This document shows positions 1-8,582 of a DNA stretch of 32,824 nucleotides, piece after piece (within the stretch, counting starts at the first letter, position 1; each line of letters starts with the position of its first letter). The translations under genes were made by a program, and so were the position numbers. The notes beneath the pieces are model-generated. The model was not told the origin of the DNA. It searched no databases and saw only the letters and a program-made list of their open reading frames with translations. This stretch comes from Verrucomicrobiota bacterium (GTDB lineage: Bacteria > Verrucomicrobiota > Verrucomicrobiia > Limisphaerales > CAIMTB01): positions 1-32,824 of the forward strand of contig CAUJJW010000010.1 of NCBI GenBank assembly GCA_963205105.1, given 5' to 3'.

Positions 1-1287
1 CAGGACATGTCCGTCGATTTCGACGGCGGGCCCGATGATGAGGTGCGTGCGATTCAAAGGCTTCCCGGATCAAAAATCCTCGTTGGCGGCGATTTTATGA
101 AATTCGGCACCCATCGGACGGGATCGCTGGTGGTGCTGGACGAGGATGGACATATCGATCTCACTGCTACTCAACGCATTGCCATCTTCGGACGAGTGGA
201 GGAACTGGTACCGGACGGGGACGGCATGCTCGTAGCTGGGGCGTTTAGCCGCATTGGGGATCACCCGACGTACTCGCTAGCTCGTCTCAATACAGACGGG
301 ACAATCGATAGGCATCTCCAATCCAGGCTTCCTCGTCCATCCCGTATCACATCCGTGGCTCGCCTCGGCGACGGATCGTTCCTTGTGTCTGGCACACTTT
401 TCCACGGACCCAACCTTGATGTTGACTGGGTCCGAATCGCTCGACTTCTACCGAACGGAGAACTGGACGTTCCCTATGTCGAACGATTCGGTTTTACGGA
501 GGAATCATTCCATATCAGGGCGCTGGCCGATGGACGCATTTTCCTGGCAGGATGGTCGTCGGCATCTTCTAAGCGCCAAGGATTCGTTCGATTTCTCGAA
601 TCGGACGGTACACTCGCTGCCCAGCAACCCAACGTGACCTTCCGACCGCTTCTAGGCAATGAGCGCCTGACTACCGTGCCCTTTGGAACAAACGGCATCC
701 TGATGGCAGGCTCGTTCAGCTTCATGGACCCGGTGCTGGGTTCCTTTGCAGGCTTGGCTGAGTTTCAGAATGGCGAAATTCAGAAGCCTGGAAATTATGC
801 ACTACCAGCCGATGCAGGAATTCTGCCCTTTTCCACCGCTCTCGATCCAGAAGGTCGGCTTGTGATCTCTGCGGGCCTCCGTGGCCGCAACCAGCTCTTA
901 CGAAGCTCGAGTGGTCAACTCGACCCCGCTTTTCGCTCCACCATCGATGGAGCTGTCACGTGCATGGTCGCCAATGCGCGTGGGGATCTCTATGTGGGCG
1001 GGCTGTTTCGCCACGTTGGAGATGTCGTCCGAAAGAACCTCGCGAAACTCTACGGATCCGATCGCCAGGAGCCCTATCTCCTGGGCCCATTTCGTTCGGA
1101 ACGAGGATTGCTGCTTCAATTCGAAACCAACGAAGGGTGGAACTACGAGGTGCAATCGACCGCCGATCTCGGCTCTAGCGAATGGGTGGCTGCGATCTCG
1201 TTCCAAGGAGATGGAAAGGTGAAATCGCTTGAAGCGGACACCTTCCACACCGCGAACCAGTTCTTCCGTGTCCGAGCCCGCCCATAG
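1..1287 (+). CDS. Delta-60 repeat secreted protein, 3' part (5' end outside window)
   Basis: The frame is open from base 1, so the ATG at 7 is probably internal and the gene starts outside the window. The product is a chain of delta-60-type beta-propeller-like repeats. Each has the pattern 'G..D.V.a...l.dG.ilvgG.F...g......ar L..dG.lD', for example LARLNTDGTID and IARLLPNGELD, and GPDDEVRAI begins the visible part. The last ~75 residues form a separate module, YEVQSTADLG..W followed by a terminal FFRVRARP. The same kind of module ends the 2196-residue protein at 22532-29122. Such proteins are normally exported and act at the surface or outside the cell, but no enzymatic function can be assigned. 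The signal peptide cannot be seen because the N terminus is missing. Downstream is mobile-element debris, so it is the last gene of its unit. Confidence 0.8.
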   Translation, partial: QDMSVDFDGGPDDEVRAIQRLPGSKILVGGDFMKFGTHRTGSLVVLDEDGHIDLTATQRIAIFGRVEELVPDGDGMLVAGAFSRIGDHPTYSLARLNTDGTIDRHLQSRLPRPSRITSVARLGDGSFLVSGTLFHGPNLDVDWVRIARLLPNGELDVPYVERFGFTEESFHIRALADGRIFLAGWSSASSKRQGFVRFLESDGTLAAQQPNVTFRPLLGNERLTTVPFGTNGILMAGSFSFMDPVLGSFAGLAEFQNGEIQKPGNYALPADAGILPFSTALDPEGRLVISAGLRGRNQLLRSSSGQLDPAFRSTIDGAVTCMVANARGDLYVGGLFRHVGDVVRKNLAKLYGSDRQEPYLLGPFRSERGLLLQFETNEGWNYEVQSTADLGSSEWVAAISFQGDGKVKSLEADTFHTANQFFRVRARP

Positions 1288-1449
1288 ATGGTTCCCGGTC
1301 GCTGCATCCGCAGCGGCGAGTTGGTCTGGAAGCGCAGCAATCCCCCCCTTCCTCCCCCCAAAGAGAGCCCCTACTGCCAGGCACGCGCCGTACAGTCTAC
1401 CCATCGAGGTGCTTGACGACGTCCATGTCGCCCTCGTTGCGGGGGACAG

Positions 1450-1691
1450 TGGGGTCACGTCCCGACAATCAACCATTGGAGTGTTTTGGATTAGCGCTGC
1501 CGGTCCGACTGGCTGGCCTATTCCGGGACACGGATGATCTCGGATCGTGGAATCAGGAGGTGACGGAGCGCGGTGGACGCCCGCAACAGCCGACGGTCGA
1601 TGAGTCGCAGAACGGTCTCTTCCCAAAGGTCCAAGGCCTCCGCGGTCTCCCGAACGCTCAGGTAAATATTCAATGTTGGGACCTGACCCCA
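1450..1691. repeat. 242-bp inverted-repeat-bounded cassette containing a tiny HTH ORF
   Basis: Both ends carry an 18-bp inverted repeat: TGGGGTCACGTCCCGACA at 1450-1467 and the complement of TGGGGTCAGGTCCCAACA at 1674-1691 (16 of 18 identical). The only credible gene between them is the minus-strand HTH ORF at 1518-1673, which starts one base inside the right repeat. No flanking target duplication is visible. The arrangement suggests a non-autonomous mobile cassette or remnant. The rest of the surrounding gap (1288-1449 and 1692-1900) shows no supported gene or RNA. Confidence 0.5.
1518..1673 (-). CDS. Small excisionase-type helix-turn-helix protein (51 aa)
   Basis: This 51-codon minus-strand frame starts at TTG (1673) after an in-frame TAA about 27 bases upstream. 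It ends at TAG (1518-1520). The product reads YLSVRETAEALDLWEETVLRLID, then RRLLRASTALRHLLIPRSEI. This matches the excisionase/MerR-like HTH_17 fold: helix-turn-helix, then a beta wing with 'lip..eI' before a final helix. Family members usually run on for 10-20 more residues, so this copy may be clipped at the C terminus. No conventional ATG or strong ribosome site is visible. Its confinement between 18-bp inverted repeats suggests it belongs to a small mobile unit. It could instead be a decaying fragment of a larger regulator. Confidence 0.5.
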   Translation of the reverse strand: MNIYLSVRETAEALDLWEETVLRLIDRRLLRASTALRHLLIPRSEIIRVPE

Positions 1692-1900
1692 TTACGACCT
1701 TCGGCGATCCAAGTCGGTTCCGATATGGGTTGCCCGCTCTTCAGCGCACGTCGCCGACGGGCGGGACAGATCGACGGAAGAATGCACCGGAGGAATCTCC
1801 CCCACAGGGGAAGGTCGAGGAGGGTTGTCGTCGGGTCCCGGGCTCGGAACGTGCATGACGCCCAGCGATACCACGGAAGGCGCTTCGTTCGGTGTATTCC

Positions 1901-2446
1901 CTACACATTCCCCGCCTTGTGGTCGGATTTCCGCGAAGCTCTAACCGAGACTTGCGGCTGCTGGCGGCGAACCGCAGCTGGAATCAAACGCCAGAATCGC
2001 TCGGCGTCCTCCCGAGTTACCAAAGCCTTGTAGTGGGATTTCAGTTGGGCAACGGAATGTCCCAGTTGTTCGGCGACCGCCAGGGGATTGCCGTCCTTGG
2101 CCAGCCAGTAGCTCGCGGCCGTGTGGCGCGTCACATCCTTGGGCCAAGCCTTCCATCCCAGCGCATCGCGAAGTCGCCGAATCGTGCGCCTCCGAGATTG
2201 GTGGGTGAGAGGAAGTGCCGAACCTGACTCCTTGGCGATCTTCAACCAGGTCACAGCGGCCGGAAGCGGTGTCACAATCCGTCGTTGGCGGATTTTCGAG
2301 GTCTGGGCTTCCACACGAACGTGCGCTTCCCTCCCATCGATTTGGATGGAGTCCCAAGTCGTTCGTTCCGCCTCTTCCGGTCGCAAACCACAAAATGTGG
2401 CCAGTCGGCGGTGAGTGGAAGCGTTTGGAGCCGGCCTAGACAGCAC
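1901..2446 (-). pseudogene. Tyrosine recombinase (phage integrase), N-terminally truncated
   Basis: This is the C-terminal catalytic half of a tyrosine site-specific recombinase. In the 181-codon frame the visible active-site residues are Arg22 (CGLRPEE), Lys51 (TSKIRQRR), Arg107-His108 (DVTRHTAAS, where the usual first His of HxxR is Asp), His130 (QLGHS) and the nucleophile Tyr139 (KSHYKAL). The SAM-like core-binding domain of ~150 residues expected upstream is absent. Only 61 bases separate this frame from the tRNA-Val gene, so there is no room for it. The GTG at 2446 is the end of the open frame rather than a convincing start. A recombinase directly next to the 3' end of a tRNA on the same strand fits an old integration event with later decay. 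Confidence 0.7.
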
Positions 2447-2507
2447 AACAGATTCGTAAATGCCTGATAGCGTGCTGAAAGGAACCTAAGAGGAAAGACT
2501 TGGAGGA

Positions 2508-2582
2508 TGGTGCGCGCTCAAGGGTTCGAACCTTGGACCCCTTCCGTGTGAAGGAAGTGCTCTACCACTGAGCTAAGCGCGC
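2508..2582 (-). tRNA. tRNA-Val (anticodon CAC)
   Basis: The minus strand folds as a complete cloverleaf. The acceptor GCGCGCT pairs with AGCGCGC. The D arm is GCTC-AGTGGTA-GAGC, the anticodon arm CTTCC-TTCACAC-GGAAG has anticodon CAC (reads GUG, valine), and the T arm is CAAGG-TTCGAAC-CCTTG. The discriminator is A (2511), and CCA is encoded at 2510-2508. The mature tRNA without CCA is 72 nt. Confidence 0.95.
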
Positions 2583-2588
2583 TCCCGG

Positions 2589-2645
2589 CGTTGCATGAAG
2601 TGCAACGAGGCGGAGAGCATAAGGTCCCACCGAAAACCGGCGCAA
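2589..2645 (-). promoter_or_regulatory. Putative tRNA-Val promoter and leader hairpin
   Basis: Upstream of the tRNA on the minus strand are a TTGCGC -35-like box (2640-2645) and a TATGCT -10-like box (2616-2621), 18 bases apart. Between the promoter and the mature 5' end lies a perfect 7-bp hairpin, CGTTGCA-TGAAG-TGCAACG (2589-2607). It would fold in the 5' leader just before the RNase P cleavage site. Confidence 0.4.
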
Positions 2646-2751
2646 GCGGGTTCTTGGTGATCTTAAATTTTCGCCAAACACGATTCCCAGGCCCAAACTG
2701 CGCACGTTCCCCAGTCCGTCGGCCACTGCCACCCATCCACGCCCACTCCTG

Positions 2752-3918
2752 ATGAACTCGTCACCCTGCCGAAACCCCCTCATTGCCATCACCTTCCTGG
2801 CCCTGATCTCCCTGACCCCGGCGCTTCAGGCCCAGCCACGCGGACAACCCATGCCACCCGTGGTCTCGCCTGAACTTTCGCCGGAACGACGCGTCACCTT
2901 CCGCATCCTCGCCCCCAAGGCCGAGTCCGTCCAAATGGGCGGCAGCGGCGATATCCCCGCCGACTCCTTCGGTTCCTCCCGCGCGCTAACCAAGGGCACC
3001 AACGGGGTCTGGGAACTGACCGTCGGCCCGCTCCCGCCCGGCTCCTACCGCTACGCATTCAACGTGGACGGCGTCACGGTGATCGACCCGCGCAATCCCA
3101 GAACCAGCGAATCCAACGAAAACACCTGGAGCCTCGTCCATGTGCCGGGCGTGGACTGGATGGACACCCGGGATGTCCCGCACGGGGCGGTGTCGGAGGT
3201 GACCTACTGGAGTTCGACGCTGGACCGTTCCCGGCGGCTGCATGTCTACACACCGCCGGGGTACGAGGCCGGCGAAGGCAGGTATCCGGTTTTCTATCTG
3301 TTGCACGGCGCGTTCGATTCGGATGACTCGTGGAGCACCGTCGGACGGGCGGGGTTCATTCTCGACAATCTGATCGCCGCCGGGAAAGCGAAGCCGATGG
3401 TGGTGGTGATGCCCCACGGCCACACCGGACCGTTTCGGTTTGGAGTGCCGTTCAATGATGAATTCGAGCGCGAATTCACCGCGGACATCCTGCCCCAGAT
3501 GGAGAAACGTTACCGCGTGCTCGCCGACCGCCAGCACCGCGCCATCGCCGGTCTCTCCATGGGCGGGGCGCACACCCTCAACATCGGCATCCCTCATCTG
3601 GACCAGTTCGCCTACCTCGGAGTCTACAGCTCCGGCATTTTTGGCATCACGGGTGGTCCGGGTGGAGGTCAACCGCAGGGGCCGAGCTTCGAACAAAAGC
3701 ACCAGGCCATCCTGGATGACGCGAAGCTCAAGACCGGGTTGAAGCTCGTCTGGTTTGCGACCGGCAAGGACGACTTTCTGGTCGCCACGTCACGCGCCAC
3801 GGTCGAGATGCTCAAGAAGCACCAGTTCGACGTGATCTACCGGGAGACCGAAGGCGCGCACACTTGGGACAAGTGGCGCGAATACCTGCACGAATTCGCG
3901 CCCCAGTTGTTCCAATAA
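2752..3918 (+). CDS. Secreted esterase, E-set domain plus alpha/beta hydrolase (enterochelin esterase/CE1-like)
   Basis: The 388-residue protein starts with a Sec signal peptide (hydrophobic core ~8-22, ending LQAQ). Residues ~40-135 form an E-set/CBM48-like immunoglobulin domain (RRVTFRILAPKAESV, then GSYRYAFNVDG). Residues ~145-388 form an esterase D/feruloyl-esterase-type alpha/beta hydrolase. The putative triad is Ser269 in GLSMGG, Asp340 or Asp341 in GKDDF, and His370 in GAHTW. LLHG (184-187) marks the oxyanion region. Homologues hydrolyse acyl groups on plant polysaccharides or siderophores. The lack of iron-uptake genes nearby favours a polysaccharide esterase, but this is inference. 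It converges with the polymerase gene downstream and appears monocistronic. Confidence 0.85.
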   Translation: MNSSPCRNPLIAITFLALISLTPALQAQPRGQPMPPVVSPELSPERRVTFRILAPKAESVQMGGSGDIPADSFGSSRALTKGTNGVWELTVGPLPPGSYRYAFNVDGVTVIDPRNPRTSESNENTWSLVHVPGVDWMDTRDVPHGAVSEVTYWSSTLDRSRRLHVYTPPGYEAGEGRYPVFYLLHGAFDSDDSWSTVGRAGFILDNLIAAGKAKPMVVVMPHGHTGPFRFGVPFNDEFEREFTADILPQMEKRYRVLADRQHRAIAGLSMGGAHTLNIGIPHLDQFAYLGVYSSGIFGITGGPGGGQPQGPSFEQKHQAILDDAKLKTGLKLVWFATGKDDFLVATSRATVEMLKKHQFDVIYRETEGAHTWDKWREYLHEFAPQLFQ

Positions 3919-4023
3919 ACCGCGCGAACCCTTCCTCGCACTCTCCCCCTGCGGACGGGCCCCGCGTCGAACCGCCTCGCCTCGCACGGCGTCTCAGCAC
4001 GACGCGGATCTCCCGACCGTCCC

Positions 4024-7000
4024 CTACGCCTGCCCGATTGTCCGCGGTTTTCCGGCCCGCAGCGCCCGCAATGTCCATCCGCGGTTGTTCTCGAACGGTT
4101 CGACCTTCGCGGTCACTTCCAGCACCGGATACCGGACCGTTGCCAGACCGTACGATCGATAGGTGTCGGCAAAGAGGTCCGTGGAGGCGATGTCCGTGCG
4201 GTCCGCGATGGTCAGAAACTTCATCGGCTCACCCGTCACCTGATGGTGAATGCGCTGCTCCACCACCAGACCGCAAACCACCACCTCACGCCCCACAAAT
4301 TCCCCCACCCGGTTCAAGGGGCAGTAGCTCGACCAACGGATGTCGTCGAAGAGTTCCAGGGGATGCGCCGATGCCGTGAATCCCAGCAGGTCCCACTCCG
4401 CCTGGAGGCGTTGGCGCCGGGTCGGTTCCCGCAGTGGATCCGCAGAAAGCGGCCGGGTCGAAATGGAACCGTTCACCGAACATGAACCGGGGACTCCGGG
4501 GGGCGGGACGCCCGAGTTTGTAGTGGCGGGCGTCTCGCCTGCCGGAGAGCCGGGCAACTTGCCCGGCGGAAAGTGCGGGCGACCCCGTGGTGTTTGGACC
4601 AGAATTCCGGGGGGCGGGACGCCCCCCTCTCCGGCAGGCGGGACGCCCGCCGCTACAGAGGCACGGTTCAGCGGGAGTGCTGCCAGGGTCGGCGGCGGCA
4701 GAAGCCATCCTTGTTCGCGCCGGGAACCGCCACTTCCTCCCTGGCCTCGGGCCACGCGTTGAACGTCCCAGAATTGCGCCACCCGCCCGGCGCCGAACTC
4801 ATCGAATGCCCCCACCTGCACCAAGGCCTCCAGTTCCTCGGCCTGAAGCCCGACCCGCTGGGCGACATCGGCCAGATCCCGGAACGGCGCGCGGCGGCGT
4901 TCGTCCAGAAACCGTTGTTGACTGACCTCGGTCAGGTGCGCCACCGCCTCCACCGGCACGCGAATGCCGTCCGGACCGGCGACATAGCCCGGGCCCGGCT
5001 GGTTGACGGTCGGCGGCAGAATGTTCACTCCCAGGCGGTGGCACTCCAGCACGTAGACCAGCCGTGAATAGAAGCCCTTTCCGTGGGTCAGCACGCCCGC
5101 CAGAAACTCGGCGGGATAGCGGCTTTTGATCCAGGCCGCCTCGTAAGCCTCCACGCCGTACGCGGTGGAATGGGCCTTGTTGAAGGCGTATCCCTGGAAG
5201 CTGGTGATCAGTTGCCAGACTTCCCGGGTTTTCTCGACGGGATGACCGCGTGCCGCCGCCGCCGCGAAGAACTCCGGCTCGATCTCCTCCACAATCCTGG
5301 GCTTCTGCTTCACCAAAGCCCTCCGGAGCACATCCGCCCGACCGGCGGAAAGCCCGGCATACGTCTCGGCGATTTGCAGAATATGCTCCTCGTAGACGAC
5401 CAACCCGAACGTGCTGCGCAGGCACGGTTCCAGACAGGGATGAGGGTACGAGGGAGGTTCCATGCCTTGGTACCGGCGGGTGAAGGCGAGTTTCTTGTTC
5501 TCGTTCGCCGCCCCGGGGCGAATGACCGACACGATGGCAATCAGTCCGTCGATCTCCCGCACGTTCGTCATCCGGCACAGGTTCAGCATGGCCGGCGACT
5601 CGATGTGGTGCACCGCCCGACTGCCGCCCGATGCCACCAACTCCCAGACGTTCGGGTCTTCCCACGGCGTGAGTTCTGCCAGATCCACGCTGACCCCGTG
5701 GTTGTTCCGGATCGCCGCCTTCGCATCCCGCAGAACCGCCAACCCGCCCTGGGCGAGAATGTCCATCTTCACCAAACCGATGGCTTCGGTGACATCCATG
5801 TCGTAGTGCGTGGTCGGCCAGCCCTTGTTGGAAAGAAACGTCGGGGTCAGTTCGTGCACCCGCTGTCGGGTGAGCACCAAACCGCAGGGATGCATCTTGG
5901 GATTGCGCGGTCGTCCATCCAGCTTGGCCGCCAGCAGCAACGCGGTGCGGTACGGTTCCTCCTGGATCGGCAATTCGCGGGTCTCGATCCCCTGCTCCAG
6001 CATCTCGATCAACCGGGTGCCGCCCTTCCACGGAAACCGGTCGGTGAACCGCCGGATCTGGCCCTCGCTCAATCCCAGCACCTTGCCCGCGTCCGCGAAG
6101 GCGCTGCGCGCCTGGAACGTCGAAAAACCGCCCACCACCGCGCTGTGATCCGCCCCGAATCGCCCCAGCACCAGGTTCACCACGTCATCCTTCCGGTCGT
6201 GCGGAAAATCGATGTCGATGTCGGGCAGCTTGTGCATCGCCATCCGCTCGGGATTCAGGAACCGCTTGAAATAGAGGTCGAACCGGATCGGGCAGACGTT
6301 CGAGATGCCCAGCCCGTAGCAGACCAGGGAATCGGCGGCGGACCCGCGGGTGATCCATTCAATGCCAGCCGCCCGACAATCCTGCAGCAGGGTCCAGGTG
6401 TGCAGGAACAGGGCTTCGTAACCCACCTGGGCAATGATCCCCAATTCTTCCTCCAGCTGATCCCGCAGCCCGCCGGCCTTGTTGCCGTACCGCCGCCGGA
6501 TGCCTTCCACCACCAGGCGCCGCAGAAACAGCCGCGGACTCGAACCATCCGGCGGCCGGAACTCCGGGAACTGCGGCGGCCCATACGGAAAGCCAAAGTC
6601 GCAGGCCTCGGCGATCTCCTCGGTGCGCCGCAGCAATTCCCGATGCCGGTGCACCCAGGCCGGCAACGCCGCCGCGCTTCGAAAGGGATACTCGCCCGTC
6701 CGCTTCTCCGGGTGGGCCGCCGACAGCAGCGTCCGTGTCCGAATGCTTTGCACCATGTCGTACAGGGGCCGTTCCTCCGGCGATCCATAGTGGGTGCGGG
6801 GAACCAGCACACCCCGTGGATGTCCCGCTTGTTCGGGCCGGGTAACCGCCTGGTAAAAACGCGGGCCAAACACCGATTCCCAACTAGCGTCGGTGCCCAC
6901 GGCAATCAGGCCGTCCGCATGTTCCTCCACCACGCTGCGCGGGAACGGCAGGCGCTGGCGGGCAGCCACGGCGGTATCCTCCTCGCCCGCCATGGCCGCC

Positions 7001-8565
7001 CCCGGACCGCGGGACAACAGCCGGCACAGATTCGCATAGCCGGTCCGGTTGCGGACATAGAGGTAGAGCGGTCCCTGGGCGGTCTCGAGTTCAGCCCCGA
7101 ACACCGGCCGAATTCCCGCCCGCTTCGCCGCATCGGCAAATTCGCCGGCGCCATGGAGGTTTCCCAGGTCGGCCATCGCCACCGCCGGCATCGCGTGGCG
7201 CACGGCACGTTCCACGATCTGCTCCGGGGAAAGCGTGGAATCGAGAAAGGAATAGTGCGAATGGCAGCCCAGCGGGATGTAACGGGCCGGTTTCGCCGCC
7301 ACCACCCGAATGGCGATGCGCGGCATCCCGGGCACCACCGGGGCCACCGAAGCGACCCTTGGAACCGGCGTCATCACCGCCACGGCCGCGTCCCGGGGAC
7401 CATCCCGCAGGATGAAATCATGCCCGCGCTGGACCACGCTTGACCCATAGCGATGACGGAGGTCTTCCACCGCCAGAATCGCGCGTTCCCGCCGCTCGCG
7501 GTTCGGCCCTTCACCGATCAGGTCCAGTTCCCCCGAGAACCGGGCGTCGTAGAGATTCGAGAGCTTCAACCCCACCATGCGCAGACTGACGCGGCGCTCC
7601 CACGCCCGCCGCATCAAGCCTCCCAAACGACCGTAGACGTCCGTCTCCAGATGGGTGGGTTCTCTCAGGCTCTCGCTCACTTGCGAGGTCTCGTGGTCGT
7701 TGTACTTCACCGTCACGGTCAGCGTCCGGATGGCCCGGTGGTCGGTGCGGATTTTGGCAAACAGTTCGTCCGCCATCCGGCGCAGGGAAGCCTCGGCAAA
7801 CTGTTCATCCGTCAGATCGGCCGCAAACGTTTCCTGGGCCGAGTACGACTTCTGCGGCGCGCGTTCGGGCAACACCGGACGGTCATCAATCCCCTGGGCG
7901 AAGAGGCGCAACTGCCGGGCCTGCCCGCCGGCGATCAGTTCCAGCAACTCGGCCGGCACCGCGGCAACGTGCCGGATCTCCGCCAGACCTGCCGCATCCA
8001 GGCGCCCCGACAACTTCGGTCCGACGCCTGGCAGCCACCGATTGGGCAGTGGGTGCAGAAACGCCAGTTCGGCACCGGGCGGGATCACCTGGAAGCCCGC
8101 GGGTTTGTTCGCCTTGCTGGCGATCTGGCTGACCAGTTTGTTCGAGGCCAGTCCTTCGCTGACGGTGATCTTGAGCGACTGCCGGATCGCTTTCTGAACG
8201 ATGGCGGCGATTTCCGAGGGTGGTTTGGCACGGTTCGCCGTCAGGTCGAAGTAGCCTTCATCCAGTCCCTGGATCTCGACCAAGGGCGTGTGGTCCTCGG
8301 CGTAGGAGAACATGATCCGACTGAACTGCTCGTACCGCTCGAAGTCGCCCGAGATGACGATCAGCTTCGGACACAGCTTGCGGGCCATCACCGTCGGCAT
8401 GGCGGCGTGAATGCCGAACCGGCGCGCCTCATAACTGGCGCTGGTGATCACCCCACGCCGTTCGCCGCCCACGGCCATCGGCTTTCCGCGCAGCCTGGGA
8501 TCCGCGGCTTGCTCGACGGCGGCGTAGAAGGCGTCGCCGTCCAGGTGAACAATGGCGCGCGCCAT
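4024..8565 (-). CDS. Fused translesion polymerase: DinB-type Y-family Pol plus DnaE2-type PolIII alpha
   Basis: One 1513-codon frame encodes two polymerases. Residues 1-~390 are a complete DinB/Pol IV with catalytic Asp9 (HLDGDAFYAAVE) and Asp102-Glu103 (LDEGYFD), then thumb and little-finger domains. LDLIGEGP (~347-354) lies where a QLxLF-like clamp motif is often found. Residues ~430-1290 are a C-family polymerase: PHP domain (CHSHYS, His435/His437), palm with PDIDIDF (781-787, Asp784/Asp786) and Asp935 in VKMD, HhH region, and a C-terminal OB fold (~1415-1505). The PHP motif normally 'TDHG' reads ADLG (465-468), so that metal site is degenerate, as is common in DnaE2. Intact Y-family residues argue against ImuB. 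A repeat-derived Pro/Gly-rich linker occupies ~1301-1357. The gene starts 17 bases after the lexA stop, which implies an SOS operon. Probable role: inducible mutagenic lesion bypass. Confidence 0.9.
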   Translation of the reverse strand: MARAIVHLDGDAFYAAVEQAADPRLRGKPMAVGGERRGVITSASYEARRFGIHAAMPTVMARKLCPKLIVISGDFERYEQFSRIMFSYAEDHTPLVEIQGLDEGYFDLTANRAKPPSEIAAIVQKAIRQSLKITVSEGLASNKLVSQIASKANKPAGFQVIPPGAELAFLHPLPNRWLPGVGPKLSGRLDAAGLAEIRHVAAVPAELLELIAGGQARQLRLFAQGIDDRPVLPERAPQKSYSAQETFAADLTDEQFAEASLRRMADELFAKIRTDHRAIRTLTVTVKYNDHETSQVSESLREPTHLETDVYGRLGGLMRRAWERRVSLRMVGLKLSNLYDARFSGELDLIGEGPNRERRERAILAVEDLRHRYGSSVVQRGHDFILRDGPRDAAVAVMTPVPRVASVAPVVPGMPRIAIRVVAAKPARYIPLGCHSHYSFLDSTLSPEQIVERAVRHAMPAVAMADLGNLHGAGEFADAAKRAGIRPVFGAELETAQGPLYLYVRNRTGYANLCRLLSRGPGAAMAGEEDTAVAARQRLPFPRSVVEEHADGLIAVGTDASWESVFGPRFYQAVTRPEQAGHPRGVLVPRTHYGSPEERPLYDMVQSIRTRTLLSAAHPEKRTGEYPFRSAAALPAWVHRHRELLRRTEEIAEACDFGFPYGPPQFPEFRPPDGSSPRLFLRRLVVEGIRRRYGNKAGGLRDQLEEELGIIAQVGYEALFLHTWTLLQDCRAAGIEWITRGSAADSLVCYGLGISNVCPIRFDLYFKRFLNPERMAMHKLPDIDIDFPHDRKDDVVNLVLGRFGADHSAVVGGFSTFQARSAFADAGKVLGLSEGQIRRFTDRFPWKGGTRLIEMLEQGIETRELPIQEEPYRTALLLAAKLDGRPRNPKMHPCGLVLTRQRVHELTPTFLSNKGWPTTHYDMDVTEAIGLVKMDILAQGGLAVLRDAKAAIRNNHGVSVDLAELTPWEDPNVWELVASGGSRAVHHIESPAMLNLCRMTNVREIDGLIAIVSVIRPGAANENKKLAFTRRYQGMEPPSYPHPCLEPCLRSTFGLVVYEEHILQIAETYAGLSAGRADVLRRALVKQKPRIVEEIEPEFFAAAAARGHPVEKTREVWQLITSFQGYAFNKAHSTAYGVEAYEAAWIKSRYPAEFLAGVLTHGKGFYSRLVYVLECHRLGVNILPPTVNQPGPGYVAGPDGIRVPVEAVAHLTEVSQQRFLDERRRAPFRDLADVAQRVGLQAEELEALVQVGAFDEFGAGRVAQFWDVQRVARGQGGSGGSRREQGWLLPPPTLAALPLNRASVAAGVPPAGEGGVPPPGILVQTPRGRPHFPPGKLPGSPAGETPATTNSGVPPPGVPGSCSVNGSISTRPLSADPLREPTRRQRLQAEWDLLGFTASAHPLELFDDIRWSSYCPLNRVGEFVGREVVVCGLVVEQRIHHQVTGEPMKFLTIADRTDIASTDLFADTYRSYGLATVRYPVLEVTAKVEPFENNRGWTLRALRAGKPRTIGQA
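4496..4657. repeat. Palindromic REP-like repeat inserted in frame in the polymerase gene
   Basis: A 19-bp direct repeat, tccggggggcgggacgccc, occurs at ~4495 and ~4607. Two 31-bp arms, 4519-4549 and 4627-4657, are inverted copies of each other (29 of 31 identical). Between them lies a perfect small palindrome, GCCGGGCAA-C-TTGCCCGGC. The block is translated as a Pro/Gly-rich, low-complexity segment between the HhH region and the OB fold of the fused polymerase. It has no counterpart in the DnaE family and keeps the frame open. It looks like a dispersed genomic repeat tolerated in a linker. Confidence 0.75.
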
Positions 8566-8582
8566 GGCAGTTCACGGACGGT

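Noticed and set aside
5083..7443. 786-codon open frame on the plus strand
   Set aside because: It lies antisense to the polymerase fusion, has Arg/Pro/His-rich composition and no recognisable domain; it is a shadow of the high-GC codon pattern.
7400..8565. Y-family half as ImuB
   Set aside because: ImuB lacks the catalytic acidic residues, whereas Asp9, Asp102 and Glu103 are all present here.
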